A stretch of 64,000 bases of DNA from Mycolicibacterium sp. BiH015. Lineage in GTDB: Bacteria > Actinomycetota > Actinomycetes > Mycobacteriales > Mycobacteriaceae. Positions 27,765 to 36,779 of the stretch are shown here, piece by piece (positions within the stretch are counted from its first letter, which is position 1; each line of letters starts with the position of its first letter). Under the pieces are notes generated by a model. The model worked only from the letters and a program-made list of their open reading frames with translations, was not told the origin of the DNA and ran no database searches. The position numbers and the translations under genes are program-made. The DNA lies in assembly GCF_027706845.1 (NCBI RefSeq), contig NZ_JAQGCZ010000010.1:1-64000 (forward strand), written 5' to 3'.

Positions 27765-28997
27765 ATGACGGACACGCTCGCAGACCAGGCGGTCTCGGCT
27801 GCCCCCGAGTACCCGATGGAGCGGGAGGCCGGGTGTCCATTCGCGCCTCCGCGTCAGATGCTCGAGATGAACGAGTCCAAACCTCTCTCCCGCGTGCGGA
27901 TTTGGAACGGCACCACACCGTGGCTGATCACCGGCCACGAAGTGGCGCGGACGTTGTTCGCCGACCCCCGGGTGAGCGTCGACGATCGGCGCGACGGCTT
28001 CCCGCACTGGAACGAGCACATGCTCGCCACAGTCGACAAGCGGCCACGGTCGGTCTTCACCTCCGACGCCGAAGAACACACCCGGTTCCGCCGGATGCTG
28101 TCCAAGCCCTTCACCTTCCGGCGGGTCGAGGGCCTGCGCCCGGTGATCCAGGAGGTCACCGACGAATGTATCGACGAGATACTCGCCGGGCCTGCACCCG
28201 CGGACATGGTGGCCAAGCTCGCGCTGCCCGTACCCACCCGGGTGATCAGCGACATGCTCGGTGTGCCCTATGCCGATCATGAATTCTTCCAGGAGCACGC
28301 CAATGCCGGGCTGGCCCGGTTCGCCGCAGCGGACGCCATGCAAAAGGGTGCGATGAGCCTGCACCAGTATCTGATCAACCTTGTCGAGCAAAAGCAGCAG
28401 AATCCCGCCGAAGATGCGGTGTCCGACCTCGCCGAACGCGTCACCGCCGGCGAGATCAGCGTCAAGGAGGCCGCCCAGCTGGGAACCGGTCTGCTGATCG
28501 CCGGCCACGAGACGACCGCCAACATGATCGGCATCGGAATCTGCGCACTGCTGGAGAACCCCGAACAGGCAGCGCTGCTCCGTGATTCGGAGGATCCAAA
28601 GTTCATCGCCAACGCGGTCGAAGAGTTGATGCGGTACCTGTCGATCATCCAGAACGGTCAGCGCCGCGTGGCGATCGAGGACATCGAGATCGCCGGCGAG
28701 ACGATCCGTGCGGGGGAGGGCATCATCATCGACCTGGCGCCCGCAAATTGGGACGCGGCCGCCTACCCCGAGCCCGACAAACTCGATCTCACACGCGACG
28801 CCGGTCAGCAACTGGGCTTCGGCTACGGCAGGCACCAGTGCGTCGGTCAGCAGCTCGCACGTGCCGAACTGCAGATCGTGTTCCACACGCTGCTGCGCCG
28901 CATCCCGACGATGAAGCTGGCCATCCCCATCGACGAAGTGCCCTTCAAACACGACCGACTCGCCTATGGCGTCTACGAACTGCCGGTGACCTGGTAG
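27765..28997 (+). CDS. Cytochrome P450
   Basis: A 410-residue soluble bacterial P450. The I-helix oxygen-binding motif is AGHETT, the K-helix ExxR is EELMR and the heme loop is FGYGRHQCVGQ with the thiolate at Cys359. Its electron donor is most likely the ferredoxin immediately upstream. It would hydroxylate a hydrophobic substrate. The family resembles CYP105/CYP107-type enzymes, but I do not assign a CYP number. Confidence 0.95.
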   Translation: MTDTLADQAVSAAPEYPMEREAGCPFAPPRQMLEMNESKPLSRVRIWNGTTPWLITGHEVARTLFADPRVSVDDRRDGFPHWNEHMLATVDKRPRSVFTSDAEEHTRFRRMLSKPFTFRRVEGLRPVIQEVTDECIDEILAGPAPADMVAKLALPVPTRVISDMLGVPYADHEFFQEHANAGLARFAAADAMQKGAMSLHQYLINLVEQKQQNPAEDAVSDLAERVTAGEISVKEAAQLGTGLLIAGHETTANMIGIGICALLENPEQAALLRDSEDPKFIANAVEELMRYLSIIQNGQRRVAIEDIEIAGETIRAGEGIIIDLAPANWDAAAYPEPDKLDLTRDAGQQLGFGYGRHQCVGQQLARAELQIVFHTLLRRIPTMKLAIPIDEVPFKHDRLAYGVYELPVTW

Positions 28998-29038
28998 CTC
29001 CGAGACTTCAACTCCTACAGCCCGATTGGAGACCTCAA

Positions 29039-30208
29039 ATGTCTACAGCAACAGCCACCCTGTATCCGCCGGAGGGCTTCGGTGCCCCGAAGAACCGTCA
29101 GGGTCATTCCACCGGCGGCATCGTCGGTCTGCCCAAAGACACCGTGATCTTCTCGGCCGACAACCACATCTCCGTGGCCGACGACATCTTCTACGAGCGT
29201 TTCCCCGAAGAGCTCAAGGGCGCCGCCCCGCGCATCTGGTACGAGGACGGCGCCTACATGGTCGGCATGAAGGGCAAGGCCTGGACCGGCGGTGATTTCG
29301 GCCGTGTGCTCATGCAGTATGACGACCTCGCCGGCGCCGCGTCGAACAACATCGAGGCCCGCATCCGGGAGCTCAAAGAAGACGGCATCGACAAGGAACT
29401 GGCGTTCCCGAATGCGGTTCTCGCTCTGTTCCACTACCCGGACAAGAGCTTGCGTGAGCGGGTGTTCCGGATCTACAACGAGCACATCGCGGACCTGCAG
29501 GAGCGCTCCAACGGACATTTTCACGGTGTCGGTCTGATCAACTGGTGGGACCCCGCTGGAACTCGGGCCACACTGGCCGAATTGAAGTCATTGGGGCTCA
29601 GGACGTTTCTTCTGCCGCTGAACCCCGGTAAGGACGACGAGGGCAACATCTACGACTACGGCAGCACCAGCATGGACGCGGTGTGGGACGAGATCGAGGC
29701 GGCAGGGTTGCCGGTGAGCCACCACATCGGCGAGACGCCACCGAAGACGCCGTGCCAGAACAACAGCGTCGTCGTCGGCATGATGGTCAACGTCGACTCG
29801 TTCCGTGAGCAGTTCGCCAAGTATGTCTTCTCCGGCATCCTCGACCGGCATCCCTCTCTGAAGGTCGGATGGTTCGAGGGCGGCATTGCCTGGGTGCCCA
29901 CTGCGCTGCAGGACGCAGAGCACATGCTCGCCTCCTACCGGCACATGTTCAATCACGAACTGCAACAGGACATCAGCTACTACTGGAACAATCACATGAG
30001 CGCGTCGTTCATGGTCGACCCGCTCGGCCTGCAGCTGATCGACCGCATCGGTGTCGACAACGTCATGTGGTCCTCGGATTACCCGCACAACGAGAGCACG
30101 TTCGGATACTCGGAGAAATCCCTGGCGTCCGTCGTCGAGGCCGTCGGGCCCGAGGCCGCGGTGAAGATCGTGAGCACCAACGTGCAGAAGTTCCTCGGTC
30201 TGCGATGA
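29039..30208 (+). CDS. ACMSD-like amidohydrolase (amidohydrolase-2 family)
   Basis: A 389-residue TIM-barrel metal hydrolase/decarboxylase. The first strand has SADNHIS, HHIGE lies in the middle and the C-terminal acid is in WSSDYPHNES. The family includes 2-amino-3-carboxymuconate semialdehyde decarboxylase and related non-oxidative decarboxylases acting on ring-cleavage products. A paralogue lies at 52157-53452. TTGGAGACC precedes the ATG, 41 bp after the P450. The ATGA overlap at its end couples it to the M24 protein. Confidence 0.9.
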   Translation: MSTATATLYPPEGFGAPKNRQGHSTGGIVGLPKDTVIFSADNHISVADDIFYERFPEELKGAAPRIWYEDGAYMVGMKGKAWTGGDFGRVLMQYDDLAGAASNNIEARIRELKEDGIDKELAFPNAVLALFHYPDKSLRERVFRIYNEHIADLQERSNGHFHGVGLINWWDPAGTRATLAELKSLGLRTFLLPLNPGKDDEGNIYDYGSTSMDAVWDEIEAAGLPVSHHIGETPPKTPCQNNSVVVGMMVNVDSFREQFAKYVFSGILDRHPSLKVGWFEGGIAWVPTALQDAEHMLASYRHMFNHELQQDISYYWNNHMSASFMVDPLGLQLIDRIGVDNVMWSSDYPHNESTFGYSEKSLASVVEAVGPEAAVKIVSTNVQKFLGLR

Positions 30209-31452
30209 CCGCCACTGTCCCCACCTCGAGCGGCACTGCGCGGCTCGACATTCCCGATCTGCCCGACCGCGACCGCATGTATCGCGAATGCGGGGCGCGC
30301 CTGCGGAACTCGATGAAGGCCAGGGGCATCGACGCGCTGGTCCTGCTCGGCAACGGCAACGTCGTGTATGCGACGGGCGCGAGTTGGCCGCTTCTCGACG
30401 CCGGCCTGTCTCACGTCGAGCGGCCGGTCGCCGTCGTGCTGGCAGACGACGAGCACCCGCACCTGTTCATGCCGTTCCAAGAAGGCAGTGCGTTCGAGAC
30501 CGAAGTGCCGGCCGACCACGTCCACGGCCCGCTCTATCTCGAATTCGACGAAGGTGTTGAACATTTCGCCACGGTGCTGGCTTCCTTGGTGCCTGCGGGT
30601 GCGGCTGTTGCGGTCGACGAGCTGACCGGAGCGATGCGGCGCGCCGCGGGCCGGGTGTTTCCGGCCGGCCCACCGTCGGACGCGGCTCAGGTGATCGGCC
30701 CCGCGAAGCTCGTGAAGACCGTCGATCAGATCGCCGCGGTCCGAAAGGCGTGCCGCATCACCGAAGAGGCAGTGGCTGATGTGTACCGATCGCTGGCTCC
30801 CGGCGTGCGGCAGATGGACCTGTCCGCCCAATTCGTGCGGCGGGCTTTCGAACTCGGCGCCACCACGAACATGATCGAGGCCATCTGGCAGGTGATGCCC
30901 ACCACGCGGGACAGCGGCGCGGTGTGGACCACCACCGGCGACCTGGCTTTGCCGCTGTTGCCGACGGAAAAGGAGTTGGCCGAGGGAGACGTGCTGTGGA
31001 CCGACATCAGCATTACCTACGAGGGCTACTGCTCGGACTGGGGGCGGACCTGGATCGTGGGACGCGAACCCACGGACCGCCAGCAGGCACAGTTCGCGCA
31101 GTGGCGTCACGTCCTCGACGCCGTGCTGGCGGTGACGAGGGCAGGCGCGACATCCGGTGATCTGGCCCGCGCGGCGATCGCTGCCAACTGTGGTGCCAAG
31201 CCGTGGCTACCGCACTTCTACCTTGGCCACGGCATCGGCACCAACGCCGCCGAAATGCCGATGATCGGAACAGATCTCGGCGAGGAGTTCGACGACAACT
31301 TCGTGTTCCCGGCCGGGATGTTGCTGGTGCTCGAGCCCGTCATCTGGGAGGACGGCACCGGCGGCTACCGCAGCGAGGAGATCGTCGTCGTCACCGAGGA
31401 CGGATACGCATCGATCACCGACTGCCCCTACGCCCCCTACGGGAGTATCTGA
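30205..31452 (+). CDS. M24-family metallopeptidase-like protein (ligands intact)
   Basis: A 415-residue pita-bread protein of the prolidase/creatinase family. All five metal ligands can be seen: two Asp in TDISITYEGYCSDWG, His in YLGHGIGT, Glu in LVLEPVIW and Glu in YRSEEIVVV. Family members cleave X-Pro bonds or hydrolyse C-N bonds of small compounds. A role in catabolism is inferred from its place between an amidohydrolase and a crotonase. It is coupled by TGATG to a degenerate paralogue. Confidence 0.88.
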   Translation: MTATVPTSSGTARLDIPDLPDRDRMYRECGARLRNSMKARGIDALVLLGNGNVVYATGASWPLLDAGLSHVERPVAVVLADDEHPHLFMPFQEGSAFETEVPADHVHGPLYLEFDEGVEHFATVLASLVPAGAAVAVDELTGAMRRAAGRVFPAGPPSDAAQVIGPAKLVKTVDQIAAVRKACRITEEAVADVYRSLAPGVRQMDLSAQFVRRAFELGATTNMIEAIWQVMPTTRDSGAVWTTTGDLALPLLPTEKELAEGDVLWTDISITYEGYCSDWGRTWIVGREPTDRQQAQFAQWRHVLDAVLAVTRAGATSGDLARAAIAANCGAKPWLPHFYLGHGIGTNAAEMPMIGTDLGEEFDDNFVFPAGMLLVLEPVIWEDGTGGYRSEEIVVVTEDGYASITDCPYAPYGSI

Positions 31453-32594
31453 TGGCCGAAGAGATCGTTCCCGACGACCCGGCGCTGCGCGTCGGACGAC
31501 GCGAGCGGGTGCTTGCCCAGATGGCAGCCGAGGACCTCGACGTGCTGGTGCTCGGTAGGCAGGCCAACGTCCGCTATGTCACCGGCGCTCCGCAGCTGTG
31601 GGTCGCGGGTACCCGGCCGTTCGCGCCGATCTGTGTCCTGGTCCGTGCCACCGGGGACATTCACCTCAACAGCAGCTGGGACGAGGGCATCCCCGAGGAG
31701 ATCGGCCACGACCACCTCTACGGTCTGGCCTGGAATCCGATGACGCTCATCGGGGTCCTCAAGAACATCGACGGCGCAGCCGACGCCCGCCGGGTGGGTA
31801 CCGACGCCATGTCTCCGACGTTCGCGCAGCTGCTGCCGATGGCATTCCCACAGGCGGAGTTCGTCGACGGGGAGACCGCGATGAAGGCGGCGCGGCGAAG
31901 CAAGACCCCCGACGAGTTGCGGGTTCTGCGGGGGGCTCTCGCGGTGGCCGAACGCGGGCTCGCTGCAGCGGTTTCCGAGCTCGCCGAGGGAATCACCGAG
32001 CAGGCGCTGAACGGCGTCCTGATGGAGGCGATGGCAGCGGGCGGCTTCAGCACCTCAGCCACCCAGGACGGCGTCTGGATCACCTCGCCCGAGCATTCGT
32101 GGCGCGTCGGCCGCCGTGACGGCCGGATCCGCGACGGCGACCTGGTGGCATTGGCTGCCGGTGCGTTGGCCGATGGCTATGTCGGCGAGGTCGGGCGCAC
32201 CTGGCCGGTGGGCGAGGTCCAGGGTGCCGACAGACTGTATCGGCGTTCGGACAATCTGTGGCAGCGGCTCCTCGACGCATGTCGTCCCGGTGCGCCCGCC
32301 AGCGATCTGCTGAGCGCCTATGAGGTTGCCGGAGAGGCACTCCCACCGATACCGGTGGCCCACGGGCTGGGTCTGGGTTTCGACCCGCCGGTGATCTCGC
32401 CCGACCTGCCTGCCACCTCCGCTGCCGAGCGGCTCGACCCCGGAACGGTGCTGGCCGTCACGTCGTATGTGTGGGAACCGGGCCTCGGCGCGGTTTTCAG
32501 CCGCGATGCTGTTCTGATCAACGACGACGGCCCCGAGGTGCTGACCTCCAGCCCGTCGTTCTCGGCAGCGGCGATCGGGACGGCCCGTGTCTGA
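31452..32594 (+). CDS. M24-family paralogue lacking most metal ligands
   Basis: A 380-residue pita-bread homologue of the preceding gene. The first two Asp positions read ALAAGALADGYVGEVG (Ala and Glu), while His remains in AHGLGLGF. The LEP glutamate region is TSYVWEPG and the last Glu region is FSRDAVLIN. A dinuclear metal site is therefore unlikely. It is either a structural partner of the intact paralogue or an enzyme using another mechanism. It overlaps the next start by 8 bp, so it is expressed in the same operon. Confidence 0.85.
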   Translation: MAEEIVPDDPALRVGRRERVLAQMAAEDLDVLVLGRQANVRYVTGAPQLWVAGTRPFAPICVLVRATGDIHLNSSWDEGIPEEIGHDHLYGLAWNPMTLIGVLKNIDGAADARRVGTDAMSPTFAQLLPMAFPQAEFVDGETAMKAARRSKTPDELRVLRGALAVAERGLAAAVSELAEGITEQALNGVLMEAMAAGGFSTSATQDGVWITSPEHSWRVGRRDGRIRDGDLVALAAGALADGYVGEVGRTWPVGEVQGADRLYRRSDNLWQRLLDACRPGAPASDLLSAYEVAGEALPPIPVAHGLGLGFDPPVISPDLPATSAAERLDPGTVLAVTSYVWEPGLGAVFSRDAVLINDDGPEVLTSSPSFSAAAIGTARV

Positions 32595-33546
32595 GCGACC
32601 GTCGCCGGAGGAGATCATCCTCTACGAGAAGGACCCGAAGACCAAGATCGCCACGATCACGTTCAATCGGCCCGAGTTCCTCAACGCTCCGACGTCCATG
32701 GCCCGGCTGCGGTACGCCGACATCCTGCGCGCTGCCAATACGGACAACGACGTGAAGGTCGTCGTCATCCGTGGAGCCGGAGACAACCTCGGTAGCGGAG
32801 CCGATCTGCCGGAGTTCATGGAGGGCAACGACAATCCGGCCGCGCGGCTGGCAGAACTGCGGTTGGAGGATGACGGTGTCGGCGAGGTCACCTACCCCCC
32901 GAAGGGGACGTTCCGTAACGGTGCCACGATCAGCGCCTGGTATGCCAACTCGCAGGCGGGAAACCGTGCGCTGCAGGACTTCAAGAAGATCAGCATCGTC
33001 GAAGCCAAGGGCTACTGCTATGGCTGGCACTTCTATCAATGCGCCGATGCCGACCTGGTGATCTCGTCCGAGGATGCACTCTTCGGTCACCCGTCGTTCC
33101 GATACCACGGCTGGGGGCCGCGGATGTGGACCTGGGTGCAGATGATGGGCCTGCGAAAGTTTCAGGAAATGGTGTTCACCGGTCGTCCGTTCACCGCGGC
33201 GGAGATGTACGACTGCAACTTCTTGAACAAGGTTGTCGCCCGCGATCAGCTGGAAGCCGAAGTGCAGAAGTACGCACTGGCGTGCGCCCGAAACCGGCCG
33301 GTGGACACCGTGTTTCAACAGAAGCTGTTCTTCGAGGTGTTCAAACAACAGCAGGGTGAGTACATGGGCAGCCTGCTTTCGGCGTTCTTCGAGTCGATGG
33401 GCAACGGCGTGGCCAACGACAGCGACGACGACCTCGACATGTTCGAATCGATCGACAGTGGTCTGTCGGCGGCGGTCAACGACAATGACAGCAAGTTCCC
33501 ACCCGAATTCCGGTTGAGCAAGCGCAACCGGGCCAAGAGCGACTAG
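32587..33546 (+). CDS. Crotonase-family protein, long form
   Basis: A 319-residue member of the enoyl-CoA hydratase family, about 60 residues longer than usual. The first oxyanion segment is GSGADLPEF and the second is AKGYCYGWHFYQCADADL. A 30-residue insertion lies between them (LEDDGVGEV to GNRALQDF). Charged residues dominate the C-terminal tail. The insertion and the aromatic-rich WGPRMWTWVQMM helix suggest a special substrate or reaction such as C-C bond hydrolysis or decarboxylation. It is in the operon with the M24 pair and the CaiB fusion. Confidence 0.88.
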   Translation: MSERPSPEEIILYEKDPKTKIATITFNRPEFLNAPTSMARLRYADILRAANTDNDVKVVVIRGAGDNLGSGADLPEFMEGNDNPAARLAELRLEDDGVGEVTYPPKGTFRNGATISAWYANSQAGNRALQDFKKISIVEAKGYCYGWHFYQCADADLVISSEDALFGHPSFRYHGWGPRMWTWVQMMGLRKFQEMVFTGRPFTAAEMYDCNFLNKVVARDQLEAEVQKYALACARNRPVDTVFQQKLFFEVFKQQQGEYMGSLLSAFFESMGNGVANDSDDDLDMFESIDSGLSAAVNDNDSKFPPEFRLSKRNRAKSD

Positions 33547-33553
33547 GGATTCG

Positions 33554-35962
33554 GTGCCAGCCCTTACCGGCTACGTCGTCGTCGACCTGTCCAGTGGGAT
33601 CGCCGGCGCCTACTGCACGAAACTGCTCGCCGACGGCGGTGCATCGATCGTCAAAGTCGAGCCGCCCGAGGGCGATCCGCTCCGCGGCTGGTCGGCGTCG
33701 CGAGCGGCCATCATCGATGGCGATGACGGTGCGCTGTTCTCTTTTCTGGCCTGCTCCAAGCATTCCGTAGTGGCCGAACCCGCCTCCGATGCGGAGTTTG
33801 TCGACGCGCTGCTGGCGGATGCGGATGCGGTCGTGTGGTCGCACGGGCCCGGCATGGTCGGCCACCCGGACTTCACGGCCGCCGCGATCCACGAGCGTCA
33901 TCCGCACCTGACCGTCACCGCGATCACCGCCTTCGGCCTCGAAGGGCCGTGGTCCGACCGTCCGGCAACGGAATTCACGCTGCAGGCGTGGTCTGGCGGA
34001 ATCGTCGGTCTGGGGCGCGGCACGCCCGATCGTGCTCCCGTCCACGTCGGCGGACAGGTCGGGGAGTACCTCGCGGGCGCGTATGCGAGCGCGGCGACTC
34101 TGGCGTCGAGAATGCGTGGCGGCAGCGAGTTGATCGACCTGTCGATGCTGGAGACCGCGATCCTGGGCCTCACCTACTACCCGGTGAGCTACTTCGAGAT
34201 GCTGGGCCGTCCATGGCGCGACGCGCGCAGGCTGACCGTCCCGGGTATCGCCCGCGCCAAGGACGGGTTGGTCGACATCGGCTGCGGCACGGCTCAGCAG
34301 TGGTTCGACCTGTGCGCGATGACCGGACACGTGGAATGGATCGACGAGGGTTCGCCGTTGTCGATCACGCAGCAGGCCAACGAGAAGGCCGAGGAGCTCT
34401 ACGCGTGGGTCGCCGACCAGACGGTCGATGAGATCCGGGACCTGGCGACTGCGTTCAGGATCCCCAATGCTCCTGTCGCCAACGGCGCGAATGTCGAGGA
34501 GCTCGACCACTACGTGGCGCGCCAGTCGTTCGTGGTCAACCCTCGTGACGGGTTCACCCAGCCCGCACCTCCGTACCGCACCACCCCGGCGCTGCTGCGT
34601 CCTCCGGAACCCGCGCCACGCCTGGGTGAGCACACCGACCTCTACCGCTCGCGGAATAGCATTCCTGGTCGTGATTCCGGCCGAACGACAACCGGGAATG
34701 CTATTCCGCGTGGAAAGGGCGGGTTGCCGTTCGAGGGGTTGCGGGTCATCGACATGACCACTTTCTGGGCCGGTCCCAGCTGCACCCACCTGCTCGCCAT
34801 GCTGGGTGCCGACGTGATCCACGTCGAATCCACCCGCCACCCGGACGGGACCCGGCTGATCGCCGGCATCCCCGTTACCGAAGACCTGTGGTGGGAGCAG
34901 TCGCCGATCTTCTCCGGCCTGAACACCAACAAGCGCGGCATCACGCTGAACCTGCAGAGCGACACCGGCAGGGACATCCTCAAGCGGCTGATCGGGACCG
35001 CCGACGTCGTGGTCGAGAACTTCACGCCGCGCGTCCTGGAGAGCATGGGATTGACCTATGACGTCCTCGCGGCGATCCGCCCGGACGTCGTGATGGTGCG
35101 GATGCCAGGCTTCGGTCTCGACGGACCGTGGCGCGACAACCCGGCGTTCGCCTATGTCATCGAGGCTGCGGCCGGGATCAGCTGGCTCACCGGGTATCCC
35201 GACCTGAACCCGTTCGAGCCCTACTCGGTCGGCGATCCCAACGCCGGCATCCACGCGCTCAACGCGATTCTGCTGGCACTCGAACACCGCCGACGCACCG
35301 GCGAAGGGTCGATGATCGAGGCGGCGATGGTCGATGCCGCACTCAATCTTGCCGCTGAGCAGGTCATCGAGTATTCCGCGTACGGGGCGGTGCTTCAGCG
35401 CGACGGCAATCGCGGACCCGCCGCCGCGCCGCAGAACCTGTACCTGTCCAACGAGACCGACGAGTTCGGCCGCCTCGACAGCTGGGTGGCGATCGCCGTC
35501 ACGACCGACGAACAATGGTCGGGACTGCGCTGCGCGCTCGGAGAGCCGGAGTGGGCGACGATGAGTGGGCTGGCTACTGCGGAGGGGCGTCGGGCGCACC
35601 ATGATCTGCTCGACGAGCACCTGTCCGCATGGTGCGCCGAGCGCACCCGCGACCAGATCGTCGAGACGCTGTGGGACGCACGGGTTCCGGTGGCCAAGGT
35701 GTTGCAGCCGCACCGGCAGACGGAAATCCCTCAGCTGGCCTTCCGCGGGTTCTTCGAGTCCGTGGAACACCCCGTCAACCCGGCCGCCCCGCACAGCACG
35801 CTGCCGTTTCGCAGCACGCGCGGTCCGGACCGAATACATACCGCGCCGGCGCCGCTGCTCGGCCAGCACAACCACGACGTGCTCAGTGAGCTCGGACTGT
35901 GCGAAGACGAGATCGCGCGACTTGAGGCCGATGGCGTCATCGGCACGTCGCCGGCACGCTAA
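33554..35962 (+). CDS. Double-length CaiB/BaiF CoA-transferase fusion
   Basis: An 802-residue protein with two CaiB domains, about residues 1-365 and 390-802. The first has Glu171 in GGQVGEYLAG where the family has the catalytic Asp. The second keeps Asp561 (VGDPNAG), so only the second half looks catalytic. The joint (about residues 366-386) is encoded by a hairpin-forming repeat at 34650-34710. CaiB enzymes work as interlocked dimers, so the fusion may be an intramolecular dimer. It starts with GTG, 7 bp after the crotonase. Confidence 0.92.
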   Translation: MPALTGYVVVDLSSGIAGAYCTKLLADGGASIVKVEPPEGDPLRGWSASRAAIIDGDDGALFSFLACSKHSVVAEPASDAEFVDALLADADAVVWSHGPGMVGHPDFTAAAIHERHPHLTVTAITAFGLEGPWSDRPATEFTLQAWSGGIVGLGRGTPDRAPVHVGGQVGEYLAGAYASAATLASRMRGGSELIDLSMLETAILGLTYYPVSYFEMLGRPWRDARRLTVPGIARAKDGLVDIGCGTAQQWFDLCAMTGHVEWIDEGSPLSITQQANEKAEELYAWVADQTVDEIRDLATAFRIPNAPVANGANVEELDHYVARQSFVVNPRDGFTQPAPPYRTTPALLRPPEPAPRLGEHTDLYRSRNSIPGRDSGRTTTGNAIPRGKGGLPFEGLRVIDMTTFWAGPSCTHLLAMLGADVIHVESTRHPDGTRLIAGIPVTEDLWWEQSPIFSGLNTNKRGITLNLQSDTGRDILKRLIGTADVVVENFTPRVLESMGLTYDVLAAIRPDVVMVRMPGFGLDGPWRDNPAFAYVIEAAAGISWLTGYPDLNPFEPYSVGDPNAGIHALNAILLALEHRRRTGEGSMIEAAMVDAALNLAAEQVIEYSAYGAVLQRDGNRGPAAAPQNLYLSNETDEFGRLDSWVAIAVTTDEQWSGLRCALGEPEWATMSGLATAEGRRAHHDLLDEHLSAWCAERTRDQIVETLWDARVPVAKVLQPHRQTEIPQLAFRGFFESVEHPVNPAAPHSTLPFRSTRGPDRIHTAPAPLLGQHNHDVLSELGLCEDEIARLEADGVIGTSPAR
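34650..34710. repeat. In-frame hairpin repeat in the CaiB fusion linker
   Basis: Perfect 16-bp arms (34650-34665, CGCGGAATAGCATTCC; 34695-34710) enclose a 29-nt loop, with further partial pairing (GGTCGT/ACGACA) inside. The repeat is translated as the linker between the two CaiB domains. Its core GCATTCC/GGAATGC is also in the hairpin at 53463-53523. Confidence 0.85.
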
Positions 35963-35972
35963 CCTGCCTGTC

Positions 35973-36779
35973 ATGGCGATCGCCCCGTCGGACATCCTTC
36001 TCACCGGCCGCGTCGCCGTCGTCACTGGCGGCGGAGCGGGCATCGGGCAAGGAATCGCTCAGGGCCTGGCCGCATTTGGAGCGTCGGTTGCCATCTGGGA
36101 GCGAGATCCCGACACGTGCGTGCGGGCGGCGCAGGAGGTTGGCGGGCTCGGTGTCGAGGCCGATGTCCGCGATGGCGGTGCGGTCGACGCGGCCCTCGAC
36201 CGCACCGAACGGGAGCTGGGCACCGTCTCGATCCTGGTGAACAACGCGGGCGGCACATTCGAATCACCGCTGCTGGAGACCTCCGAGAACGGCTGGGATG
36301 CGTTGTATCGCAGCAATCTTCGCCAGGTGCTTCTGTGCACGCAGCGGGTAGCCCGCCGGATGGTCGACGCGGCACAGTGCGGCAGCGTCATCAACATCAC
36401 CTCGATCGAAGGTGGCCGCGCTGCGCCGGGGTACGCCGCGTACGCGGCGGCCAAGGCCGGGGTCGTCAACTACACCAAGACCGCGTCGTTCGAGCTGGCA
36501 CCGCACCGCATCCGCGTCAATGCCATCGCCCCCGACCTCACCATGACCGAGGGGATTCAGAACCTCGCCATCGGCGACCTCTCCGGCGGGCTGGCCGACG
36601 GCATCCCGATGCGCAGGGTCGGCCACGTCGACGAGATCGCCTCTGTCAGCGTCTTTCTCGCATCCGACATGGCGAGCTACATCACCGGCCAGACCATCCA
36701 CGTCGACGGCGGTACAGAAGCCGCGGGCGGCTGGTACTTCCACCCGGGCACCGGCACGCCGACGCTGGGACCCGCCTAG
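35973..36779 (+). CDS. Short-chain dehydrogenase/reductase
   Basis: A 268-residue SDR with GGGAGIG, NNAG and a catalytic YAAYAAAKAG region. The start is ATG at 35973, 10 bp after the CaiB fusion; no strong ribosome-binding site is seen. The C-terminal tail GGWYFHPGTGTPTLGPA is longer than in minimal members. It ends the operon that begins at 29039 and overlaps the convergent epimerase gene by 4 bp. Confidence 0.9.
   Translation: MAIAPSDILLTGRVAVVTGGGAGIGQGIAQGLAAFGASVAIWERDPDTCVRAAQEVGGLGVEADVRDGGAVDAALDRTERELGTVSILVNNAGGTFESPLLETSENGWDALYRSNLRQVLLCTQRVARRMVDAAQCGSVINITSIEGGRAAPGYAAYAAAKAGVVNYTKTASFELAPHRIRVNAIAPDLTMTEGIQNLAIGDLSGGLADGIPMRRVGHVDEIASVSVFLASDMASYITGQTIHVDGGTEAAGGWYFHPGTGTPTLGPA

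Noticed and set aside
34650..34710. Hairpin as intrinsic terminator or site of gene disruption
   Set aside because: No U-tract follows, and the reading frame is open through it with a good CaiB domain on both sides.
33476..36043. Very long open frame (855 codons) on the minus strand, opposite the CaiB fusion
   Set aside because: Its translation is Arg/His/Asp-rich with no domain and mirrors a well-supported plus-strand gene; it is a GC-driven antisense shadow.
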